From Cytospora piceicola (lineage: Eukaryota > Ascomycota > Sordariomycetes > Diaporthales > Cytosporaceae): a DNA stretch of 64,000 bases. This document shows positions 1-9,140 of the stretch, one piece after another. Below the pieces are notes generated by a model. It did not search any database. It was not told the origin of the DNA and saw nothing but the letters and a program-made list of their open reading frames with translations. A program made the translations under genes and the position numbers. The stretch is taken from NCBI GenBank assembly GCA_023375675.1, contig JALQBC010000016.1, positions 496,001 through 560,000 on the forward strand, given 5' to 3'. The stretch's first letter is position 1, and each line of letters begins with the position of its first letter.

Positions 1-1007
1 CGCGAAGTCTTTCGCCTCTGTCTTCTCCTTCTCCTCGCCCTTGTAGGGGGTCCCGTTCTCCCAGTAATCACGGATGACATCGATAATGTCAGCCTCCTTC
101 AGGTGCTTCAGTGCGACACAGCCCTCGTCCACAAAGGCTATGAGCTTCTCCGTCCGTGTAGGGCCGGCCTTGAACTTTTTCAACACCGAGCCAGTATGGT
201 CCCTGACCATCTGAATCTCTTCCTTCCTCTCCTTTGCGTCCTTTTCATTCCCCAGTTTGTTGAGGACCTGCTCCACAGGCTTGGTGACCTGCGTATCCTG
301 TTTCTTCTCGTCCTTCGCCTTATCGACGCACAGTCGCGCCCGAAGTATCTCCTCCGAATCAGCTTCCAATTGTCCAAAAGAAGACTGCTGTGCCTGAGCG
401 GGTATCATAGCCCCTCTCGACATCGCAGCCAAGTTTGGCGCTCGTGGTGCAGGCACTGCTGCAACCCCTTTGCCCTTCTCGTCCTTAGAGTAAGGCTGTG
501 CCTGAGCGGGAATCATATCCCGGGCAGTCAACTCTGCAGCCTCCTCCATGTCCTTCTTCCTCTTTTCCTCGATTTCCTTCTCCGCAGCCTCCCGCTTCGC
601 CTTGATGTGCTCAGGGGCACCACCCTTGACGGGGTCGTATTTCCCCACCAGCGCAAACTTCACCGGCGGCTCAGGAAAAGAACCTTCAGGTATGTCGCAT
701 ATAATACCTGTGTGTACGGGAATGTCAGTCTGCTGTGTCGAAACTTAAGGATGGGGTACTTACGACAAGCTGTCCCCAACGCTACCCCCATACTCTTCAG
801 ATAATAATCAGGCGAGACCGCCTGATTAGGTGAATTCTTCAACAGAGAATACATAGTCAATTCCTCGGCCAGCTCAAAGACCTCCTCACCCTTCTTCACC
901 AGATCCTCCTGTGGGAAATGTCCCCTAAGCACATCTCTGACGTGCTGTTCCATATTATCATAAGTACGACGCGTCTCAAAGGACGCGAGGCCATATGACG
1001 TCGCCAT
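1..1007 (-). CDS. Lys/Glu-rich protein of unknown function, 3' end cut by window edge
   Basis: I do not recognise this protein. The start is the ATG at 1007, because the open frame upstream of it (to 1025) begins only with TTG. Exon 1 (764-1007) is joined through a 56-nt GT-AG intron (708-763, donor GTAAGT, acceptor ACACAG) to exon 2, which stays open to base 1, so the C-terminus is missing. Exon 2 is rich in Lys, Glu and Ala, reads as helical or coiled coil, and carries two copies of the heptad MIPAQAQ about 35 residues apart. Exon 1 is more globular. The AG just upstream of the ATG could belong to a 5'-UTR intron. No signal peptide or membrane span is seen. Its composition resembles the coiled-coil genes further right, but I cannot show homology. 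Confidence 0.6.
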
Positions 1008-1055
1008 ATCTTCTGTAAAATTCAAATCTAGAAGCAGTTGCCTCTAGATTGATTG

Positions 1056-1057
<2 letters not shown>

Positions 1058-1093
<36 letters not shown>
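1058..1093. repeat. (GTT)n microsatellite
   Basis: About twelve uninterrupted GTT units lie just upstream of the leftward gene. On the opposite strand they would encode polyGln, but no gene model needs that. Confidence 0.9.
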
Positions 1094-1492
1094 CGTCGTT
1101 CTGCCGCTTTCGCTGCTTCGCGAGAGTGCAGAGTTGTAGCTGTTTGGAGGAAACAAAGCAAACTCAGAAACGGCACCAGATGAACTTTAGCTGCCTCAAC
1201 AATGCCCCACTTTGCGCCAGTACAGCTATGAGCTTCAGGGCCAAAACAGTAGGTTAGTTGTCGGCGCCCCTTAGACACCAATGTATTCCAAGTAATCACG
1301 GCTTCAGAGACAGATGGGCAACAGTATACTGGGAAGCCCCACCTCCTACGAGAATAACCACTACTCTTACAGGTTACCATGTATTACTACTATGAACCGG
1401 AGATCGGACACTCAATACAAGGATCCAAAGAGCGGGATTTACACCAGCGACTTTTCTTATATCTATATGTCGTTGGAACGTCTGGCTGTATG

Positions 1493-1519
1493 TACCTAGG
1501 TACCTAGGTACCTAGGTAT
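1493..1519. repeat. TACCTAGG palindromic repeat cluster
   Basis: Three overlapping copies of the 8-bp unit TACCTAGG form a perfect palindrome. The same motif recurs in many spacers of this window and was not seen in its exons. Confidence 0.85.
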
Positions 1520-2014
1520 CATGCGGCTCTTTGCACGGGTCGGCCTCTGATTGGCTACCGTTTCTCGAGATCGGCGCACGGTTGTATTAAGGTTCCTCCC
1601 GTGCAGCAGATCGCTCCATAGTAAGCCAAGCACTACAGTAAACAGCTTTTTGAGAACTAAGCTTTTACAAACAGCTTTACCAAACCAAGAAGTTTAGCAT
1701 AGTCACAACGAAATATATAGGTACCTAGCTACAGGATATGAAATGCATTCGGGTCCCAAGCTTTTTCAGTGACACGGCTTTTCCAGTGATCTCGACCCTT
1801 GTCTGATGTAGTCCCAATGGGATTGTGGTACGGATTAGTAGATATAATACAGTACTCCTGTCAACTAGATATACTGTCCTTGTATCAGGCTTTTGAGCTC
1901 CGGTTCATCGGGCACGTCTTCCCGGGAGCTTTCGCATTTCCAGCCCACAAGTATCTATTGCTTTCCTGTAAGCCAACCAACACCAACCACCCTGGCTGTT
2001 ATTGCTTGGACAAA

Positions 2015-3003
2015 ATGACTTCTCAAGATTCGTCGACTGCCATGACCGGGGAACAACCTGATAACCCAACCGGGGTTATCGATGAGATCGAGGGCTTCAC
2101 GCCTTTGGAGCCTGCCCCCGGCGAGGCAGTGCAGTCAGCTTCGCGGCGGCTGCAGGACATACGCGTCAGCAAGTTTTCGCATGCGTTTGGCCATGTCGTC
2201 GCCCAACAGTGGCGTGTGGACTTGGCGGCCGGGAGGGACACATGGGCAGTGGTGGATTCGATGTTGGAGTGTAAGCTCCTCCATCGAGGCTTACTTACCG
2301 CAAGGGCCTTGGAAGGGCTGGAGACCAGCATGGGACAAGTTCTCATCGCTGACAACGATAAACCTTGGGAATAACATGGCTGTTGAGACTTTGGTGTCGT
2401 TCTTGGTCAAACGCACCAAAGCAGGGTGGCAATGGGATCCCATGTTCGGCAGCCCGACAATAGTCATGGACTTTGACTGGGGCAACACGACTTCAGACAT
2501 GGCTTTTTCCTGTCTTGGCGTGGCAAAGTTGATCGACAAGAACCTCGGAGCAGCCATCATGGCCTGTACTATCTCGAGCGACGACAGGAAGCCGTTCGGC
2601 GACGACCAGAGGTGGGAACCAGTTCATGTCCAGGGCAGTACGCAAACCTGCTGGCATGTCCCCGAACAAGGGTAGTCCTGTGGCCATAACAACCATGGAC
2701 CGGGATGCCAGGCTTGCCTTGGTCGCCGACAAGCTCCGTGAGCTGGGCAAGAAGGTCCAAAGCCAGAGTGATGAGGACAAGAAGAGAATCCTATTAGTTA
2801 TGGATTGCCTGGATGTGGAAGACATTCTCGGGAGCCTGTCCGGAATCAAATTCCAGGTCCTGGAGGGACATGACCAGCTCACGAAGTGTCCCGACGACAA
2901 TTTCATCATCGACAGACGGATAGCCAACATCGGTGCTGTACCCTATGTCGGCGACGTCGTGCTGTACCCTTACACCACCGCGCTCCCCAACCTGTTGCCA
3001 TAG
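2015..3003 (+). CDS. unknown 288-aa protein with faint helicase-like patches
   Basis: The model has three exons, 2015-2270, 2329-2611 and 2676-3003, with introns of 58 and 64 nt. Frames join cleanly and give 288 aa. The ATG at 2015 is the first in frame; the frame upstream opens only with TTG. The N-terminus is acidic and polar. The middle contains IVMDFDW followed about 25 residues later by AAIMACTISS, and the end has ILLVMDCLDVEDI then VLEGHDQL. The spacing weakly recalls the motif II-III and motif IV-V regions of RecA-like DEAH helicase domains, but there is no Walker A and no DEAH, so helicase activity is not claimed. No signal peptide or membrane span is visible. The alternative is a lineage-specific protein of unknown fold. 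Confidence 0.6.
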
Positions 3004-3845
3004 ACGAAGATATAAGACATGAAATGCGGACATGATGGAACGCGGGCAGGTGGGATTGCGCGTGGGCACCGTTCCAAGGTCGCGCATAGAGATGTCGCAC
3101 CGCACCCAATCTTCTCACGGGCGAGATGTCCAGCGGCAGGTTCATCTCCTGTGGGGGAGTAATGATATCCACGAGTTTCCCAAGCATGATGAACTCTCTG
3201 TATCGATAGCAAGATCTTGATGTGGAGGTTTGGGCACGAACGACGAGCCGTTGCCGTCTGACCCTCTAGCAGGCATTTCTGAGTTTACGCTGTGACGCTT
3301 GAGTCTTTGGTGTGTTATCTTCGCGAGAGGGAGAGGTTGATACGGGAGGGGGGGGGGTGAACGACAGACACAGAGGCAAGAGGTGCCGATGATGTGTAGC
3401 AGGTAGTGAAAATCGGGGTGCAAGAAACGCTGTGGGACTTTGAATACCGGGTTTTGAGGTCACTGTTGTTCGGATCTACTGACTTTTAGTCGCGGTATAA
3501 CTACGTGCAGGACAGCTGCATAACCAACATGTCAACCATGACTGACTGTTGGCAGACCATTTCCCATGCGACCCACTCGCCAGCATGCCTTCCCTTTGAG
3601 TAGAGGACACTGACAAGGGTGTTACTACACGGTGGAAAATGTCATTAAAGCTACTGTCCTGACAACCAACAAGACCTGCATAAGAGCTGCATGGGACGGC
3701 AGGCTTGGGCATGGGGGCCGAAAGCTGGGTATTCTTCGTCACGCAGAATTAACTTTCCTACATCACTTTCTTTCTTTACCATTCACATCCAAGTGTCTCC
3801 AGCTCACAGTCTTTCCCTACTCAGAACTTCAACAGTCTCCCTACC
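3004..3845. other. intergenic region, no gene seen
   Basis: This 840-bp spacer upstream of the monooxygenase gene contains a G11 run near 3347-3357 and short pyrimidine tracts before the ATG. I see no gene. Confidence 0.5.
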
Positions 3846-6121
3846 ATGCCTGTCGATTCCAAAGCAGTTCCACCGGGCGAAGAGTACCCTCCAAGAGCTG
3901 ATCTTCGCAATGATGTCTACAGGCCTTTGCCAAAGATCGCTCCTGGTACTGTCGACCCGGCTGCGATCACAGGTAACGTGCCTGCCGATCGGGCTCAGGA
4001 GGTTTTGGACGCTCTGAATACAGCCTTGACCAACAACGACTTCGAGAAGGTGGCCGACTGTTTCTATCCGGAACAGGCTTTCTGGAGAGATATAGTCGCT
4101 CTCACTAGTCACCTACGTACCTTCATCCTGCCCGAAGTCGTCGCTGCTGCTCTGCTACGACTCAAGTCCGTTCGGGGGATCGAGAGCGGGTTCAAACTCA
4201 CCGGTGATCCGCATTTCGCTGTGATGAGTCCCGCCATGGTGAGTTGCAAAAATAGTTCATACTCGTTTCTCTCGTTTCCGAAGCTGACTATTCCTTATTG
4301 TGGTGAAGATGTTTATCGACTGCGGCTTGTCCTTCCGTACTGCTTCTCCTGCTCTGAGCTGCTTGGGGAAAATAGTCCTGTTGCCCACCAAAACCAATGA
4401 ACATGAAGCCGTGTCCTGGAAAATCTGGGTCCTGTCCACCTGGATCGACCAGATTGTCCAGCACCCTGAAAATGAGATGCTACTCTCAACTTCCGGCAGA
4501 GACTTGAATATCAACAACACAATCGAGACTGATGTTCTCATCGTGGGGGCCGGGACCTCGTGAGTTACACATTCCGTCACTGAGATATCAATGTGGCGAA
4601 ACTGACTGCTAAATAGTGGTCTCATGATGGCAGCACGTCTGAAGGCTCTGGGCGTCGAAAGCATCATAGTCGACCGAGAGGCTCAAGTTGGTGACAACTG
4701 GACACGTCGATACGACAGTCTCAAGTTCCACGTACCGACTTCCAATTGCGAGATGCCTTATAGTTGTCAGTCACCTCACTACCATTTGAACCAGTCCCTT
4801 TATGGGATTAACATACTCTTTCTGGCCAGATTATGATAAGGAATTGCAGAGTCCCCACCGTCTCAGCAAGTACGATGTGGCGGAACATCTACAGCAATAT
4901 GCCACAAAATTCCACCTCAACATCATGCTGTCGACAACCATAGAGTCAACTTCGTACAACCCAACTGAGAAGAAGTGGACGCTTAAGCTTGAGACTGCGA
5001 ACCTGAGCGAAAAAAGGACGGTCATCAGCAAGCATCTTGTACAAGCGACGGGGATCGGCTGTGGGATACCATACCTCCCACCGATGGAAGATGAGAACCT
5101 GTATACGGGCCTCAGCTTACACTCCACACAGTATCGTAACGCGCAGTTGTTGAAAGAACATGGAGTCAAGGTACGATGAACTTTTTGATCTCAATTGTGG
5201 TTTTTCAAAGTAATCCAACTTGCCGGAGAATTGGAACTTAACCCCAGGTTCTCCTAGACTGTTGCTGTCATTGGCTCGGCCAACACAGCCTTCGATGTCA
5301 TCCAGGACTGTTACGATGCAGGCCTGAGAACAACCATGGTGGCCCGCTCTAGAACCTACGTATTTCCCTACGAATACGTGATGGATCCCCACGGTATCGG
5401 GGCCTATGATCTGATGCCGCTCGAAGTCGCCGACAGGCTGCTCAATACTTTCCCTCAGGCCCTAGACGGACAGTTCTCTCATGGGTTGTTTGGTCATCTC
5501 GCTTCCCTGGAGCCGTGAGTACTCTGCCTCTTTCGGCGTCCTTTCCGCGCCACTAACCGACCAAACAGTGACCGCTATCTCGCCCTCTCCCAAGCAGGCT
5601 TCCCCGTCCTAGATAGCAGGGACCCGTCCGTCGACGTTCAACACCACCTTATTGAGCGTGGCGGGGGTCACTACATCGATGTTGGCGGCACCAAGCTCAT
5701 TGCCCAAGGGAAGGTAGCTGTGCGTGGACTTGTCGCGCCGGTAGGCTTCACCAAGGCCGGGCTTCGCCTCTCTGACGGCAGTACTCTGGAGGCTGACGCA
5801 GTAATCTGGTGTACGGGATTCGCTGACAAGGATGTCCGTTCAACAGCGGAGAGAATCTTGGGGGTTGCAGACAGCAATAACGGTAAAGATATCCTTGGGC
5901 CAAAGGACATCGCGGCGCGGCTGGATGCCACTTGGGGTGTGGACACAGAGGGAGAGGTTCGAGGAGTGTGGAAGCGCCACTTGCGTATGGAAAACTACTG
6001 GGTCATTGGTGGTGTTATCCAACATCAGCGGTGGTGGTCCAAGCCGCTGGCCCAGCAGATCAAGTTGGCCTTGGATGGTTGTTTGCCGCCTGCGTATCGA
6101 GATACGCCGAACACCGCATGA
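3846..6121 (+). CDS. NTF2-like/flavin-containing monooxygenase fusion, 647 aa
   Basis: This is a probable FAD- and NADPH-dependent monooxygenase of the YUCCA-like/FMO superfamily; the substrate is unknown. Exons are 3846-4238, 4309-4559, 4617-4765, 4830-5170, 5258-5514 and 5569-6121, giving 647 aa. The donor of the fourth exon junction (4763 or 4766) is the only uncertain one. Residues 1 to about 190 resemble an NTF2-like domain (ALTNNDFEKVADCF, AFWRDIVALT). The FAD Rossmann motif GAGTSG starts at about residue 211, and a second nucleotide site, VIGSANTAFD, lies at about 382-391. The ATG/CTGF-type signature appears as VIWCTGFADKD. This N-terminal fusion is a known fungal FMO arrangement. There is no signal peptide, so the protein is probably cytosolic. 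It stands alone among unknown genes, so no pathway can be inferred from neighbours. Confidence 0.85.
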
Positions 6122-6519
6122 GAGTCCGTGATCGCCGGTCAAGTTCACAGTCAAGTGTAGTGCCCAGGCAGCACTATCGTGCGATCCGAAGTGGACTAGT
6201 AGCGAGATCAGCTTATTGAATGTGGAAGACTGCTGGTTTGCCTGAAAGGCTCCCTTCTGGAGAAGTTAATTTTGAATTTTTTAAAAATGCTTAGCAGTTT
6301 GTCAGTATAGGCCAGCCTCTAGGGCATTCAGGTACCTTAAGTACTTGATGATACCTACTCAAGTACCTAGGTAGGCAATTTAGGTACTTACTATAGGTAC
6401 TTGACTACCCAAGTAAGAACTGCTGCTGGACCTGAAAGAAGCTGTTGCAACTTGATCAACGTACATACTCGACACCAACGAGTCGTGTGTGCTACCTCGC
6501 GAGAACCTATACAAACACA
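6122..6519. other. intergenic region with TACCTAGG-type repeats
   Basis: This AT-rich spacer contains degenerate GGTAC/TACC/TACCTAGGTA units between about 6331 and 6411. I see no gene. Confidence 0.6.
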
Positions 6520-7734
6520 ATGCCGAAACCAAAGAATGTTCGGGGGAGGCGGCGAGAGGAAGACGCCGGCTTGTCGGCTTCGTCAAGGCACAGTGGTGAC
6601 GATGACCGGGACGAACAGGACGAGGACGGCAGCTCCGACACGGCTGAAGATGCCGTGGGATTCAAGGTGAAACGGCCTTCCGTGCGGGTTGCCGAGAAGA
6701 AGAAGGCGCTGAAGGGAAAGCCAAAAGATGGCAAACTGACCGACAGCTTGACTGGAAGCTCCAGTGCCTTACGAACCGTGAAACTGCCGAAGCTCAAGGC
6801 GAAATCATACGAGAAGATGACGCAGAAGGGCATGAGGCGCCTTGTGAGAGCTGTTGACCGCTCGGTAACGAGGTTACCGCTGGGGTATCCTCGGAGGACA
6901 GAAGAGGAATTCGAGAGCCTCATTCCACAGCCAGTTTACGATTATTTCTGGAGCGAGAATGACCAAGAAGACTTGGAAGCGAGGGCAAATGTCGATCAGG
7001 AGTTCGCAAAGCGAATCCTCATCGATGCCTACATGTCTTCGGTTTGGAAGACTGTGTACAGGTTCGCCGGATGCCTCGCTACAGATATTATCGGCCCGAA
7101 CACCTACATGGCGTTCAGGTCTAGTTCTCCACTTGTAAAGCATGCGAAGTGGTCTCCTAGGTTCTCCGAACACTTGGTCGTATTATTCGTCCACCCTTGG
7201 TTCAACTTTGACACCGAAAAGATGGCGCTTGCCATCCAATGGGCCGTCATTTGCCGAACAGACGACAGGCGTGTTTACCACCTCAGTGGATGCGACGATG
7301 ACATGTTCCTCGCCGAACTGGTATCTGTTATTCAGCGAGAACAGGACGGATCAAAATCCGCCACGGAGTTGAGGCAACTGGCATGCTCGAGGCACATGAA
7401 AAAGTTCCCTCGTAAACCCGAGCCCCCGCGCTGGTCACAGTTCATGGAGTTCATCGAGAGATGGGCCTGCCCCAGTGGGGTAGAGGACAAGGGGAAAAAG
7501 GGTAAGAAGAGCAACAAGGGCAAAGAACCGGTGCCCTCGGATACAGACTTCTGGGGTGTTGGCGGGCCCGACCTGAAAGCCGTCCTAGTGGCATTGGATA
7601 GAATGCGACACGGACGGATTCGGATGTTCACAGACGCAGACACGATAGCGGAGACGTTCAAGATTACGCGGGACCTCTATGACCCCCCTATCAGGGGGTC
7701 GATAGTCAAGGCCCTCAGGGGTGCTCATCTTTAA
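6520..7734 (+). CDS. unknown basic protein, 404 aa
   Basis: This single-exon frame begins at the ATG at 6520, which has a good context (CACAATGCC) and starts an MPKPKNVRG N-terminus. The open frame extends further up to 6445, but only without good context. The first 110 residues are charged, with an acidic DDDRDEQDEDGS patch and many Lys, and look disordered. The remaining 290 residues look globular and aromatic-rich (VYDYFWSE, HPWFNFDTEK). A Lys-rich linker, KGKKGKKSNKGK, lies near residue 330. I recognise no family. The TAA stop is followed, in the same frame and after one codon, by the ATG of the AT-hook ORF, so the two may be parts of one gene (see findings). Confidence 0.6.
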   Translation: MPKPKNVRGRRREEDAGLSASSRHSGDDDRDEQDEDGSSDTAEDAVGFKVKRPSVRVAEKKKALKGKPKDGKLTDSLTGSSSALRTVKLPKLKAKSYEKMTQKGMRRLVRAVDRSVTRLPLGYPRRTEEEFESLIPQPVYDYFWSENDQEDLEARANVDQEFAKRILIDAYMSSVWKTVYRFAGCLATDIIGPNTYMAFRSSSPLVKHAKWSPRFSEHLVVLFVHPWFNFDTEKMALAIQWAVICRTDDRRVYHLSGCDDDMFLAELVSVIQREQDGSKSATELRQLACSRHMKKFPRKPEPPRWSQFMEFIERWACPSGVEDKGKKGKKSNKGKEPVPSDTDFWGVGGPDLKAVLVALDRMRHGRIRMFTDADTIAETFKITRDLYDPPIRGSIVKALRGAHL

Positions 7735-7737
7735 GAT

Positions 7738-8631
7738 ATGAGGAACGAGCTTCGGTCAGAGAGGGGAGGCCCCCCCGAGGTCACACCTTGGGTGCCAGCT
7801 TCGCCGCGCAGGGAAGATGACCATGTTGACCAACACGAATTGGATGATGAGGGAGATTGGGCTCGGGAGTCCAGCAATCATGATGCTGATGACGAGGACG
7901 ACGAGGACGACGACGACGATGACGAAGACGATGATGAGGAGCAGGTTGCTTTGCCTGGGCCGTCACACAAGAGGACAAGGACAGCAGAAGGTTCCTCAGT
8001 TGAGCCTCAAACTGTACAGAAGCGTCCTCGTGGACGACCTCGCGAAGGTCATGTTTCACAAGGGCAGCCACAGCAGCAGCCAAAACGTGGTCGTGGTCGA
8101 CCACCAAAGGCTAACACTGCAGGACATGGGTTCACACTAGGAAACGCCACTTCGCATGTGCGTCGGAAAAAATCCGTCGTTCCGGATTCGCAGTCCGGGG
8201 CGGATGCTGCCGCGGAGAATGAAGGGCCTGGTGACAACCAGTCCGAACCATTTGACACGGATGGGGGGTTCAATGACTTTGGTGACGGATGCGAGGAGTT
8301 GGCCCCGACCGAGGTGGTTCAACCCGTGGTTCAGCCCGAGGTGGTCCAGCCCGTGGTTCAGCCCGAGGTGGTTCAGCCCGTGGTTCAGCCCGTGGTGGTC
8401 GAAGGTAATCCGTCCACACAAGAGGCAGATGGTCCGCCTGCCAAATTGTCTAGTGTATTCGCTGAGGCACAAGAATTGCCGGAACCCGGGGTATTGCGAC
8501 AAAGGGAAATTGAGGTCGAACATTTTTACTCTCTAAACAGGGTCTACGTCCGCAGAGAATGCCTCCGCAACACCGACCCCCGCATAGAAACCCTAGTCGT
8601 TGCGTTGACGAAGGAGATGAAGGCAGAATAG
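7738..8631 (+). CDS. AT-hook protein with acidic tract and VVQP repeats, 297 aa
   Basis: This is probably a nuclear DNA-binding or chromatin-associated protein. It has an acidic run of almost pure Asp/Glu at about 49-68, and two AT-hook motifs, KRPRGRPRE (about 95-103) and KRGRGRPPK (about 116-124), matching the RGRP core that binds the minor groove of AT-rich DNA. A tandem VVQPE/VVQP repeat follows at about 191-221. The C-terminal 60 residues look structured. The ATG lies four bases after the preceding TAA and in the same frame, so it could be the C-terminal half of that gene. A purine-rich minisatellite begins immediately after the stop. Confidence 0.6.
   Translation: MRNELRSERGGPPEVTPWVPASPRREDDHVDQHELDDEGDWARESSNHDADDEDDEDDDDDDEDDDEEQVALPGPSHKRTRTAEGSSVEPQTVQKRPRGRPREGHVSQGQPQQQPKRGRGRPPKANTAGHGFTLGNATSHVRRKKSVVPDSQSGADAAAENEGPGDNQSEPFDTDGGFNDFGDGCEELAPTEVVQPVVQPEVVQPVVQPEVVQPVVQPVVVEGNPSTQEADGPPAKLSSVFAEAQELPEPGVLRQREIEVEHFYSLNRVYVRRECLRNTDPRIETLVVALTKEMKAE
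8310..8400. repeat. in-frame tandem repeat coding VVQP units
   Basis: Short GTGGTTCAGCCCG-type units, with and without an added GAG codon, are repeated about six times inside the AT-hook ORF. The high similarity at DNA level suggests recent slippage or unequal exchange. Confidence 0.85.
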
Positions 8632-9140
8632 CACAGGAGGGTATGAGGACAGGAAGGGAGGAGGATAGGAGGGGGGAGGACAGGAAGGGTGAAGGACAGG
8701 AAGGGTGAAGGATAGGAAGGGAGGAGGACGAGAAGTAAGGATATAAGCAGCAGATCAGTAGGGTATCAAGCGAATTGGGTCCTGAATCACTTCCAATTTC
8801 ATTTTGCGGTGTCTGACGTACTTGAATTGTAAAGGTCCCCGTCACGATTCTATTAGCTGTAACAGTGCTTCCCTAGCCATCATCACTATTGCCATCGCCA
8901 TCCCCATTCCTCCATTTATCCTGTCCTCCCCTAACTTATTGCCCTAACTCCCCTTCCTCCTTCCCTCCCTTCCTGTCCTCCTCCTTCCTGTCCTCCTCCT
9001 TCCTGTCCTCCTCCCTTCCTGTCCTCCTCCCTTCCTGTCCTCCTTCCTGTCCCCCTCCTTCCTGTCCTCCTCCTTCCTGTCATCCTCCCTTCCTGTCCCC
9101 CTCCTTCCTGTCCTCCTCCCTCTCTGCCTCCTTCTCTGTA
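8632..9140. repeat. inverted purine/pyrimidine minisatellite between convergent genes
   Basis: An upper-strand purine arm (about 8636-8740; GGACAGGAAGGG, GGAGGA units) and a pyrimidine arm (about 8945-9130; CCTTCCTGTCCTCCT units) are reverse complements. They flank about 200 bp of ordinary sequence. Each arm starts within a few bases of the stop codon of the adjacent gene. No gene is seen inside. Confidence 0.8.

Larger units (their letters stand above)
1008..2014. other. divergent intergenic region with simple repeats
   Basis: This roughly 1-kb spacer lies between divergent genes. It holds a GTT microsatellite and a cluster of TACCTAGGTA palindromes, listed separately. No convincing ORF is seen. 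The frame that runs into the gene at 2015 begins at a TTG and was not used as its start. Confidence 0.6.

Noticed and set aside
103..804. 233-codon rightward frame at the left edge
   Set aside because: It lies antisense to the spliced leftward gene, whose frame is continuous across a good intron; the rightward frame has no family resemblance.
1799..2014. N-terminal extension of the gene at 2015
   Set aside because: The frame opens only with TTG and has no conserved features; the ATG at 2015 is preferred.
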